Shown here piece by piece: positions 8,601 to 14,029 of a stretch of DNA of 14,099 nucleotides (position 1 is the first letter of the stretch; the number at the start of each line of letters is the position of its first letter). Source of the stretch: an uncultured Chlorobiaceae bacterium. Its GTDB lineage: Bacteria > Bacteroidota > Chlorobiia > Chlorobiales > Chlorobiaceae. The translations under genes and the position numbers were made by a program. The notes beneath the pieces are model-generated. The model saw nothing but the letters and a program-made list of their open reading frames with translations. It made no database searches and was not told the DNA's origin. Where the stretch lies: positions 1 through 14,099 of the forward strand of contig CAIVCU010000233.1 of the NCBI GenBank assembly GCA_903904495.1, given 5' to 3'.

Positions 8601-8858
8601 GTGTTGACAGGTATAGAAGCAAGAGGCAATGTTCTTCGACTTCATCCTGAATTACCGATACCAATAGAGCGCCTCGACATGCGCATCCGCTACCGTGGAC
8701 ATTCTCTCTATCTTCGACTGACGCACAATTCGCTCACCGTCCATGGAAGTGACAGTTCAGCACCACCGATCTCTGTATGTATCGATGACAAGATCTGTGA
8801 ATTCATCAGTAACTCTACCCGTGTGTTTCAATTAAGCGACTCAAGAAAAATTGATTAA
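5670..8858 (+). CDS. Fusion of beta-phosphoglucomutase-like HAD domain and GH65 disaccharide phosphorylase
   Basis: The 1062-residue protein carries two enzymes. Residues 1 to about 245 are a HAD phosphomutase domain: DLDGVLTD with nucleophile D18 and acid/base D20, motif II TTSSN at 143-147, motif III lysine K179 in GKPSPDSF, and metal-binding E203-D204 in VIEDAIAG. Residues from about 260 onward are a full GH65 catalytic protein: GWTGEAYQGH at 601-610 followed by FWDEL at 612-616, the general acid E752 in MGPDEFHD, and the phosphate-binding HGTTAEGVHLG starting at residue 956. GH65 enzymes phosphorolyse alpha-linked glucobioses (trehalose, maltose, kojibiose, nigerose) with inversion, giving beta-glucose 1-phosphate plus glucose. 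The HAD domain would turn the sugar phosphate directly into glucose 6-phosphate. No signal peptide is visible, so it is cytoplasmic. The start at 5670 lacks its own ribosome-binding site and overlaps the small upstream ORF. The specific disaccharide cannot be assigned from sequence. Confidence 0.93.
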   Translation: MNIAITLYPQDYDAVLFDLDGVLTDTAKLHASAWKKLFDNFLEQRATKNGYPFVPFDIDSDYLLHVDGKPRYDGASAFLSSRGIDLPWGSPEDGPDVQSVCSLGNLKDRYFLLHLQQAGVEPYETSIALVRKLRALNIKTAVTTSSNNCREVLDAAGISKLFDAHMDGTDISRLNIKGKPSPDSFLETARLVGVEPARTVVIEDAIAGVEAGRAGLFGCVIGIDRTTGHTLALQDAGADIVVSDLAQVRVEEEKSSSSWSLMFDGYDPAQEGIREALCSLGNGYVTMRGAGIGSVADGIHYPGFYFAGGYNRLFTEIAGRVIENEDIVNFPNWLMLKFRIDGEEWFDPGKAKILSYRQKLDLRGGILLRSIQFDDAMGRRTTLKERSLVSMSNMHLGALELTLTAENWSAKVTVQSGINGRIINAGAKLYQKFNNKHIETVSTSSVGEDGVFMLVRTNQSNIHLAELARTQVFLNGKFLNVERHHIEEPGYIGQELDVDLKQGETVIFEKVSAFYTSRDLAISECGFEAHKSIARTGRFDTILREHLSAWSYLWRRFDIHIRTNHTLPVNALMLLRLNMFHLLQAVSPNSIGSDTGIPARGWTGEAYQGHIFWDELFIFPFFNFRMPEITRSLLMYRYRRLNEARAAAREAGYKGAMFPWQSGSDGQEETQKFNLNPRSQRWVPDNSYLQRHVGSAIVHNVWQYYQVTHDVEFLYSYGAEMILDIASFWSSIALFNPDRERYEIHGVMGPDEFHDAYPDSATPGLNNNAYTNIMAVWVLCRALEVLDLLSDVRRAELTTRLALSAEDIVRWDDISRRIYIPFQDNGIISQFEGYENLHEIDLDNYQTRYGNIQRLDLILEQENDSANRYKLSKQPDVLMLFYLFSAEEIGELFKRLGYPFEYETIPRNIAYYVDRSSQGSTLSRVVSAWVLARSDRPRAIHFFVEALQSDVRDIQHGTTAEGVHLGAMAGTIDLVQRVLTGIEARGNVLRLHPELPIPIERLDMRIRYRGHSLYLRLTHNSLTVHGSDSSAPPISVCIDDKICEFISNSTRVFQLSDSRKID

Positions 8859-9183
8859 CGCCTGACTGGCAAAAGAGATGCTATCGCCGAACAAGAAACT
8901 TTCAACGACAGTCATATAGCAATTCTCATCTTCCGGAAATACATCATTTCTGAATAAAGTCGAAGTTACTGAGAACCAATTCAGCTTCATCTCCCTATAG
9001 ACAACATATGGGGTTCTTGAACTTCTTTTGCCTTGGCAAGCTTCATGGTTTTGAGATAATCAACCCATCCGGTGTTTGCACTCAATGATGTTTAGTCGAT
9101 TTTTAAGGCTCTCTTAAGGGCTCTATAGGGTGGGCATGATATCTTGTTCCCAAATGATATTAATGCCTTGACGATGCTGAACC
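8859..9183. other. Intergenic region with regulatory box; possible decayed minus-strand coding traces
   Basis: This 325-base gap separates the sugar-phosphorylase gene from the cytochrome b gene. No convincing terminator with a T-run follows 8858. A short inverted repeat TTGCC-TT-GGCAA lies near 9031-9042. On the minus strand, short open stretches between about 9085 and 8860 give protein-like residues but are broken by stops and need frame changes; they could be the remains of a lost gene, but no family is recognised. The most useful element is the response-regulator-type direct repeat at 9102-9118, listed separately. Confidence 0.5.
9102..9140 (+). promoter_or_regulatory. PmrA/QseB-type response-regulator box with overlapping promoter
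   Basis: Bases 9102-9118 read TTTAAG-GCTCT-CTTAAG, an exact fit to the published PmrA box form YTTAAK-N5-YTTAAK, with half-sites repeating every 11 bp as expected for tandem OmpR-family dimers on one DNA face. The second half-site overlaps where a -35 would sit (9112-9117). A 4-of-6 -10 match, CATGAT, lies at 9135-9140 after a 17-base spacer. This is the geometry of an activated promoter with a poor -35. It would drive the cytochrome b/c operon starting at 9184. The regulator encoded at 10837 is the nearest candidate to bind it; that link is inference. Confidence 0.55.
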
Positions 9184-9759
9184 ATGTGGAAATCTGTCCT
9201 TATACAACGAACTTTACCTCTCACGCTATCCTATCTACTGCTGATTATTGCGGCTATTTCACTTGACTACCTTCTGCACGTTGCACATCTCGCCTGGATA
9301 GGTCGGTATATGGGATTTGCCGGTACTGCTTTTCTTGTTTTTTCCTTTGGCTATTCTGCACGTAAAAGCAAACTTATTCACCAGGGAACTCTTAAATTTT
9401 TTCTTTGGCTTCACTGCAAAGCAGGCTGGATAGGAACCCTGATGATTCTCCTTCATTCAGGAATCCATTTCAATGCAATTCTTCCTTGGGCAGCGACTGC
9501 CTTTATGCTGATAGTCACCGGCAGCGGACATGTCGGGCAATACCTGCTCAAAAAAGTAAGGGATGATGTAAAGATGAAGATAAAACAACTTGGTATAGAA
9601 GTTAATGATGAAAACCTTGACCGACAGCAATACTGGGATACTCTGACCGTCAAAACTCTGGAGAAATGGAGAGCCGTCCATATGCCTATGGTTTCTCTAT
9701 TGATGGCATTGAGCCTCATCCATATTCTGAGCATAACATTTTTCCTGAACTGGAGGTAA
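9184..9759 (+). CDS. Small integral membrane protein, probable dihaem cytochrome b
   Basis: This 191-residue protein has about four to five hydrophobic segments: residues 10-30, 38-57, 72-95, 98-115 and 166-188. Two of them carry histidine pairs at the same 14-residue spacing: H77 and H91 in the third segment, H166 and H180 in the last. Two helices each offering two histidines 14 apart is the classical arrangement for binding two b haems across the membrane, as in the cytochrome b of bc complexes and related quinone-linked b subunits. H95 and H116 are further candidates. A polar loop at about 122-162 separates the helices. I do not recognise a named family with certainty; ferric-reductase-like or b561-like membrane domains are the nearest ideas. 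The decahaem cytochrome c gene begins 4 bases after the stop, and its ribosome-binding site lies inside this gene's last codons. That supports a membrane electron-transfer pair. No strong ribosome-binding site precedes 9184. Confidence 0.75.
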   Translation: MWKSVLIQRTLPLTLSYLLLIIAAISLDYLLHVAHLAWIGRYMGFAGTAFLVFSFGYSARKSKLIHQGTLKFFLWLHCKAGWIGTLMILLHSGIHFNAILPWAATAFMLIVTGSGHVGQYLLKKVRDDVKMKIKQLGIEVNDENLDRQQYWDTLTVKTLEKWRAVHMPMVSLLMALSLIHILSITFFLNWR

Positions 9760-9763
9760 ACTC

Positions 9764-10633
9764 TTGAGAGTACTATTTTTTGTTTTTATAGTGTCAGCCA
9801 TAATTCTTGGTGCTCTCGCCGCCACATTCCCCGACATGCTGCTCAGCCCAGGGCCGCTCTTGAAAGGCCATGAGTCATTGAAACAAGAGTGTCTGAAGTG
9901 TCACAAACCATTTACTGGAACTACTTCCATTCAATGTATCAGCTGTCACAAACAGAACGATATCAGCATCAGGAATGTGGCGGGCAGTTTGCTATCAAAT
10001 GATTCCACCAAGGTTCTGTTTCACAGAGAAGTTGCGGCCAACACCTGCATCGATTGTCATACCGATCACAGGGGTATGGCTGCAGCAAAAGCACTAAAAC
10101 CGTTTATACATGCTTCACTTTCGCTTTTACAGCAAAAGGAGTGCATATCATGCCACAAGAATAAAAAACCGCAAGATGCCCTGCATCGTTATGCAAAAGG
10201 TAATTGTTCTGAATGCCACGGGACAAACCGTTGGAAACCGGCAACGTTCGATCACAATAAACTGACAGCGTCATCCGTCAAGCAGTGCACAATCTGCCAC
10301 AAGACTGAGCAGCCAAATGACAATCTGCACCTGCAGTCACAGGCAAACTGTACAACATGCCATAGTACAACTGCATGGAAACCGGCAACCTATAACCATG
10401 ACAGGTATTTCAGGCTTGACGGTAATCACAAGGCAAGGTGCGCTACCTGCCATACCGATCCGGGTAATTATAAAAAATACACCTGCTACAACTGCCATGA
10501 ACATTCACAGTCGCGTATGGTTTATAAGCATGAAAAAGAAGGAATATTCAACTTCCAGAACTGCATGATATGCCATCGCGATGGAAGCAAGGAAGGAGGG
10601 AAAGGAGAGGGACGAGGCGGGGATGACGATTAG
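9764..10633 (+). CDS. Exported decahaem c-type cytochrome
   Basis: The 289-residue protein has ten CXXCH haem-attachment sites, with first cysteines at residues 43, 58, 95, 127, 148, 175, 196, 226, 241 and 267. Residues 3-20 form a hydrophobic export signal or anchor, with a possible ALA cleavage site ending at residue 19; the protein should be periplasmic. The start is TTG at 9764, supported by GGAGGT at 9752-9757 with 6-base spacing and by the signal sequence starting at once. Bis-histidine ligation is likely because many additional histidines are present (for example H36, H87, H116, H141, H164, H189, H212, H222, H256). A 48-residue unit is duplicated: C127/C175, C148/C196, W157/W205 and H164/H212 all fall 48 apart. 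The C-terminus ends in a glycine-rich, charged tail finishing GGDDD. The size is comparable to MtrA/DmsE-type decahaem cytochromes, but I do not claim that family; multihaem class III/c7-like cytochromes are the closer look-alike. It probably accepts electrons from the b-type protein encoded just upstream. Confidence 0.93.
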   Translation: MRVLFFVFIVSAIILGALAATFPDMLLSPGPLLKGHESLKQECLKCHKPFTGTTSIQCISCHKQNDISIRNVAGSLLSNDSTKVLFHREVAANTCIDCHTDHRGMAAAKALKPFIHASLSLLQQKECISCHKNKKPQDALHRYAKGNCSECHGTNRWKPATFDHNKLTASSVKQCTICHKTEQPNDNLHLQSQANCTTCHSTTAWKPATYNHDRYFRLDGNHKARCATCHTDPGNYKKYTCYNCHEHSQSRMVYKHEKEGIFNFQNCMICHRDGSKEGGKGEGRGGDDD

Positions 10634-10731
10634 TATTTGAAAAAATGATATCTTAATTGCTGGTTTACTAAACGCTTAGGCGTGAATAAAAATTCAGACC
10701 AATAACTATTTATAATTACAAGAGATAAATT

Positions 10732-10773
10732 GAGTGTTATGTGACCTGTCAACAATTATATGTTATAACACTC
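10732..10773. promoter_or_regulatory. Inverted repeat around a sigma70-like promoter of the two-component operon
   Basis: GAGTGTTAT at 10732-10740 is the exact reverse complement of ATAACACTC at 10765-10773, with 24 bases between. Within it, GTGACC (10741-10746, 4 of 6 to the -35 consensus) and TATAAC (10764-10769, 5 of 6 to the -10) are 17 bases apart, so the arms flank the -35 and cover the -10. The right arm also overlaps the perfect palindrome TGTTATAACA (10761-10770). The promoter would give a leader of about 60 bases before the ATG at 10837. An operator for autoregulation or repression is a reasonable guess. The rest of the 10634-10836 gap shows only a weak ACGC-TTAG-GCGT hairpin and no clear terminator. 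Confidence 0.45.
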
Positions 10774-10836
10774 TAAACCTCCTTACTACTTTGTATTAAC
10801 CTGTGAGATTACATATCACAATTCACAGCATCATTC

Positions 10837-11523
10837 ATGAAAAATTTGAAACTGCTCATCATCGATGACGAACCGGGAATAACGAGTTTTCTCAAAGAAG
10901 GATTAGAGGAGGCTGACTATTCCGTTGATATTGCAAATAATGGCAAAAGCGGACTCGAACTCGCTTTGAGCAATCACTATAACCTGATCATCCTGGACTG
11001 GATGATTCCTATTATCAGTGGTATTGAGGTATGCCGGCAGATTCGAAAGACAGGAAATATGGTTCCAATAATATTTCTAACGGCAAAAAAAACTCTGGAT
11101 GACCTTGTCTTCGGTTTCGAAGCCGGCGCAAATGACTATATCAAAAAACCTTTTGAATTTGAAGAGCTGCTGGTACGCATTAATGCGCAACTCAAAAAAA
11201 GCCTCACTGGTGACAATACTCTCAAGGCCGGAAAACTTACTATCAATCCCATAAGTCATCAGGTATTTTTCGATTCGAAAGAAATCACCCTTACTCCCAA
11301 AGAATTTGCCTTACTCGAGTACCTTGTTCACAATATGGACAGTGTGTGTACAAGAAATCGCATTCTTCAGCAAGTCTGGGATATCACTCCTGAATCCGAC
11401 ACTTCAGTAGTTGACGTTTTTATCACATTTCTACGCAGGAAATTAGAAAAAGCCGGAGGGAGAAAAATAATACAAACCATCTATGGAGTAGGCTACATAG
11501 TACGCGAACGCGACCTGTTATGA
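10837..11523 (+). CDS. OmpR-family DNA-binding response regulator
   Basis: The 228-residue protein has the standard receiver plus winged-helix layout. In the receiver (residues 1-120) the acidic pair is in IIDDEP, the phosphoacceptor is D54 in LIILDWMIP, the conserved threonine is in FLTAKK, and K104 is in IKKPFE. The effector domain (about 130-228) has LTPKEFALLEYL and the recognition-helix/wing region SVVDVFITFLRRKLEKAGG ending in IYGVGY, typical of the OmpR/PhoB class. The family controls transcription after phosphorylation by a partner kinase, which here is the next gene (ATGA overlap, 11520-11523). The closest types by eye are the CusR/QseB/PmrA-like regulators, which fits the PmrA-type box upstream of the cytochrome operon. 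No clear ribosome-binding site precedes the ATG. Signal and regulon are not readable from sequence alone. Confidence 0.94.
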   Translation: MKNLKLLIIDDEPGITSFLKEGLEEADYSVDIANNGKSGLELALSNHYNLIILDWMIPIISGIEVCRQIRKTGNMVPIIFLTAKKTLDDLVFGFEAGANDYIKKPFEFEELLVRINAQLKKSLTGDNTLKAGKLTINPISHQVFFDSKEITLTPKEFALLEYLVHNMDSVCTRNRILQQVWDITPESDTSVVDVFITFLRRKLEKAGGRKIIQTIYGVGYIVRERDLL

Positions 11524-12980
11524 GAAGCAAACAAATGGGCATGTCATTTATTCTGAATAAAATGCCCCGCATGAGTTTGCGTAATCGTATAGCGACATAC
11601 TATACCATCGCAACATCATTGTTGATCGCCCTAATTTTCAGCGGGATTTTATTTCTAGTTGACCGAGCTGTGTCCAGTCATAACGATGATGCACTGATGT
11701 ATGAGGTTGCCGAAACAATTTCAACCTTAAAACTGAAAGATCAATATTTTAATGATCTTGCGCACGCAAATAAATTTGATGATGACAGCGAGAGTTATAA
11801 AGAAAAAAAAATACAACAACGGAATTTTGATATCGATCTTGAATTTATTCAACTCGTCAACGATCAAGGAAAAGTTCTTAAAAAATCAGAAAATCTTTCC
11901 ACCAGAACATTAATTTTTAAACCCAGCAACTCAGATACTATATACTTTAACGGCAGGGTTGACGGTTCAATGTTACGCCACGTACAGGTACCTCTCGTAA
12001 ATCCTGATGGCGTCATAAAAGGATATCTTATTGTCGCCCATTCTCTTATGAATGCCTTAACGTTTTTGCAGGAATTGCAGATCATATTTCTCTTTTCATT
12101 TCCTGTTATTGTTGTAACGCTTTTTGTTCTGACGCGCTTTATTGCGGGAGAAAGCATAAAGCCAATTGATGATGTCATTACGACAGCTGAAAAAATCACG
12201 AAAACAAATCTTACTCAACGTATACCTCTCCCCCACAATCAGGATGAATTGCATCGATTATCAGCAACTATCAATGCTCTACTTGACCGTTTACAGGATG
12301 CATTTCAGCGCGAGCAGCAATTTACAGCTGATGCATCACACGAGCTGAATACCCCGCTTTCAGTGGTTAAAGGCACACTGGAAGTTCTGTTACGCAAACC
12401 AAGAGCGATAGAGCATTATGAGGCCAGGGTTCAGTTCTGCCTTATCGAATTAAACCGGATGAGACGAATAATCGATAAACTTCTTGTGCTTGCACTTTAT
12501 GAAGGAAACAAAATCAGTCCAAATATTGAGGAGATAATACTTCCGGAGCTTATTGACGATGTTCTCGCAAGAATGCGAACTGTAACATTAGAAAAAAATA
12601 TTTCAATTACTGTACAAAAATCAGACAATGAAAAAGTTGCTGCTGACCCTGCAATGCTTGAAATGATTTTTGAAAATATACTTTCGAACTCTATTAAATA
12701 TTCTCCGGTCAGTTCAGCAATAACTATAGCCATTGAACATAATGGGAGTGATATAACCTGCAGTATTGCTGACCAGGGTATCGGAATCCCTGAACAAAAT
12801 ATGCCAAAGATTTTTGACCGATTTTATCGTGTCGATGAGTCAAGAAACTCAAAAAACGGAGGAGTTGGAGTAGGACTCTCTATTGTAAAAAAACTTGCCG
12901 ATCTGCAGCAGATAACAGTAGGGGTAAACAGCAAGCCGAATATTGGAACAACATTTATGCTGACTTTTTTATCGGCTTGA
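11520..12980 (+). CDS. HAMP-domain sensor histidine kinase
   Basis: The 486-residue membrane kinase has a first transmembrane helix at about residues 27-47, an extracytoplasmic sensor region of about 140 residues, a second helix at about 188-205 and a HAMP linker at about 206-260. The phosphoacceptor is H274 in ASHELNTPL (HisKA domain), followed by the HATPase domain with N390 in NILSNSIKYS, D418 in DQGIGIP and the G2 box GGVGVGLSIVKK from residue 447. All catalytic boxes are intact. The sensor region has no cysteines or haem motif, is rich in charged residues, and I recognise no ligand-binding family in it. The ATG at 11520 overlaps the stop of the response regulator, showing a translationally linked pair. 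In-frame ATGs at codons 6, 8, 15 and 18 are alternative starts. This gene and its partner look more AT-rich than the carbon-metabolism genes on the left. Confidence 0.94.
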   Translation: MRSKQMGMSFILNKMPRMSLRNRIATYYTIATSLLIALIFSGILFLVDRAVSSHNDDALMYEVAETISTLKLKDQYFNDLAHANKFDDDSESYKEKKIQQRNFDIDLEFIQLVNDQGKVLKKSENLSTRTLIFKPSNSDTIYFNGRVDGSMLRHVQVPLVNPDGVIKGYLIVAHSLMNALTFLQELQIIFLFSFPVIVVTLFVLTRFIAGESIKPIDDVITTAEKITKTNLTQRIPLPHNQDELHRLSATINALLDRLQDAFQREQQFTADASHELNTPLSVVKGTLEVLLRKPRAIEHYEARVQFCLIELNRMRRIIDKLLVLALYEGNKISPNIEEIILPELIDDVLARMRTVTLEKNISITVQKSDNEKVAADPAMLEMIFENILSNSIKYSPVSSAITIAIEHNGSDITCSIADQGIGIPEQNMPKIFDRFYRVDESRNSKNGGVGVGLSIVKKLADLQQITVGVNSKPNIGTTFMLTFLSA

Positions 12981-13015
12981 TAATTTGTCCATTTCATCCC
13001 CATGGAATAAAGGAT

Positions 13016-13036
13016 CCTCGCAGCAGAGCTACGAGG
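13016..13036. terminator. Candidate hairpin between convergent genes
   Basis: CCTCG at 13016-13020 pairs with CGAGG at 13032-13036, and inside it AGC and GCT can pair after one mismatch, giving an interrupted stem of about 8 bp. It lies 36 bases after the sensor kinase stop and beyond the end of the convergent cytochrome gene. It lacks a clean T-run on either strand, so it would be a weak or factor-assisted terminator. Confidence 0.3.
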
Positions 13037-13065
13037 TATTAATTCAAAGATGATCGACTCATTCA

Positions 13066-13080
13066 TGAAGCAACGCTTCG
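13066..13080. terminator. Candidate small hairpin downstream of the minus-strand cytochrome gene
   Basis: GAAGC (13067-13071) and GCTTC (13075-13079) form a 5-bp stem with a 3-base loop, extendable by a T-G pair. It sits 17 bases past the stop codon of the minus-strand cytochrome c. There is no T-run after it, so a role in termination is only suggested by position. Confidence 0.2.
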
Positions 13081-13096
13081 AGGAATTTACCCAAGA

Positions 13097-13483
13097 CTAC
13101 TCTTTGGTTATACTGATCATGTACTTGACTGCCAAAGTTACCTCTTCATCGGTCAAAACCTCATTCCCTCCTTTTGGCGGCATCACTCCTCTTTTCCCTT
13201 CGTACCCTTCAATTGCTTTTTTTGCCAGAACAGATACACCCATCGGGATGCGATCTTTCCAGTCAGATTTGTCTCCCGGCGTCGGAGCGCCAGCGACATC
13301 GGAATTATGGCAACCGCCACAGTTGGCATCGTAAATTGTTTTGCCAACAGCAAGTTTCTGTTCAGCAGCGGCTTCTTCCTTTGACTCAGTCAGTTCCTCT
13401 TTGTCAGGAGGAGCCTCCTTACTGCATGAAGCGAGCAAAAAAAGAGAGAGAACCAAAACTGGCAGAATTCGTTTCATAGTCAT
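13097..13483 (-). CDS. Lipoprotein class I cytochrome c (c5-like)
   Basis: The 128-residue protein begins with a lipoprotein signal: a hydrophobic stretch at residues 6-17 and the lipobox LASC with acylated C20. A charged, glutamate-rich linker (residues 22-43) then leads to one cytochrome c domain. The single haem site CGGCH is at residues 55-59, and the distal ligand is probably M101 in GVMPPKGG; that loop followed by LTDEEVTLAVKYM is characteristic of the cytochrome c5 group. It would be a mobile-domain electron carrier tethered to a membrane and facing the periplasm. The start could be codon 1 or codon 3 (both ATG); there is no ribosome-binding site, and the nearby purine run is on the opposite strand. 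The gene converges on the sensor kinase gene and diverges from sucA. It may take electrons from respiratory complexes to a terminal oxidase, but no partner is encoded next to it. Confidence 0.92.
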   Translation of the reverse strand: MTMKRILPVLVLSLFLLASCSKEAPPDKEELTESKEEAAAEQKLAVGKTIYDANCGGCHNSDVAGAPTPGDKSDWKDRIPMGVSVLAKKAIEGYEGKRGVMPPKGGNEVLTDEEVTLAVKYMISITKE

Positions 13484-13659
13484 CAGGAGGGTAAAAATAT
13501 TGATTAGAGAATCATCACAATATCATCAGCGAATTTAAATGATTATCCCTCGTAATTCAAAAGCATTTTATTTATCCGGCTTTTAAACCCATATCCACAA
13601 CGTATAAAAAAGTACACGGTTCTTAATAACTCACCCAATCATTAGTTATAACGAAAACA

Positions 13660-13692
13660 TTAGATAAACGGGATCTCGAACTTTTTATCTAA
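13660..13692. repeat. Perfect 9-bp inverted repeat, 15-base spacer
   Basis: TTAGATAAA at 13660-13668 is the exact reverse complement of TTTATCTAA at 13684-13692. The total span is 33 bases, with a spacer of mixed composition containing GATCTC. No T-run follows, so it does not look like a terminator. Its location between divergent genes suggests an operator or an RNA hairpin. Confidence 0.4.
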
Positions 13693-13843
13693 GATCACCC
13701 ATACCAGCAAAATTCAGACCGCTCCTTAATCTTTGTTCTCTGTCCTCTGGCACTGAAAGTGTTTTGCACATAACATCTCTTGTCACAATAAAGGATTTCT
13801 CTTTATTTTCTGAAATTTCTTCGAAATAAGCACTGATATGTCT

Positions 13844-13849
13844 TATACT
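13844..13849 (+). promoter_or_regulatory. Weak candidate -10 element for the sucA side
   Basis: TATACT matches the sigma70 -10 consensus at 5 of 6 positions and lies 43 bases before the candidate small ORF at 13892. The best upstream hexamer at a usual distance (TTCGAA, 18-base spacer) is a poor -35, so the call is tentative. Confidence 0.25.
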
Positions 13850-13891
13850 TCAGATCAATTCACTGTTATAGCGTAAAGTACTGAAAAGAGA

Positions 13892-14029
13892 ATGGATCAA
13901 GCCTTTGCCCTTTTTTGCAGTAACTCACAAGGAAAAAATATTTTACTTCCCCGCATTCCGCGTATGGGACTCGCCAGTCTATCATCCTGTCCCGCAAACC
14001 CTATCGAAAAAAAGCCCGTCAGATCATGA
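13892..14029 (+). CDS. Candidate 45-residue ORF overlapping the sucA start
   Basis: An ATG at 13892 with a purine-rich upstream stretch (GAAAAGAG, 13883-13890, very close to the start) opens a 45-residue frame ending in TGA at 14027-14029. The stop overlaps the sucA ATG in an ATGA arrangement. The predicted peptide has no clear domain; it holds three cysteines and many serines and prolines, and it ends in a basic patch. sucA itself lacks a visible ribosome-binding site, so this ORF could be a coupling leader. It could equally be chance, because the coding quality of the peptide looks poor. Confidence 0.3.
   Translation: MDQAFALFCSNSQGKNILLPRIPRMGLASLSSCPANPIEKKPVRS

Larger units (their letters stand above)
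13484..13891. other. Divergent intergenic region between cytochrome c and the sucA side
   Basis: About 400 AT-rich bases hold no protein gene that I can support. The region must contain promoters for both directions. Visible elements are a 9-bp inverted repeat at 13660-13692 (listed separately), a small ATTTC-TTC-GAAAT hairpin at 13815-13827, and a -10-like TATACT at 13844-13849, which has no good -35 at the correct distance. No tRNA-like or riboswitch-like fold was recognised. Confidence 0.5.

Noticed and set aside
9029..9044. TTGCC-TT-GGCAA inverted repeat as a terminator of the phosphorylase gene
   Set aside because: The stem is 5 bp with a 2-base loop that cannot close sterically without losing pairs, it is about 170 bases from the stop codon, and no T-run follows.
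10670..10686. ACGC-TTAG-GCGT hairpin as terminator of the decahaem cytochrome gene
   Set aside because: A four-pair stem without a T-run is below what I would call a terminator.
10837..12980. Assigning the two-component pair the names pmrAB or qseBC
   Set aside because: The upstream box fits that class, but the kinase sensor region shows none of the metal-binding motifs I would need, and the regulator resembles several OmpR-family subgroups equally.
13050..13479. Plus-strand open frames opposite the cytochrome c gene
   Set aside because: The minus strand holds a complete lipoprotein cytochrome with lipobox, CGGCH and a methionine-ligand loop, so the plus frames are shadows.
13764..13792. 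TTGCAC followed by CAATAA/AATAAA as a promoter upstream of sucA
   Set aside because: The -35 is acceptable, but the -10 hexamers at 16-17 base spacing match only about half of the consensus; too weak to list.
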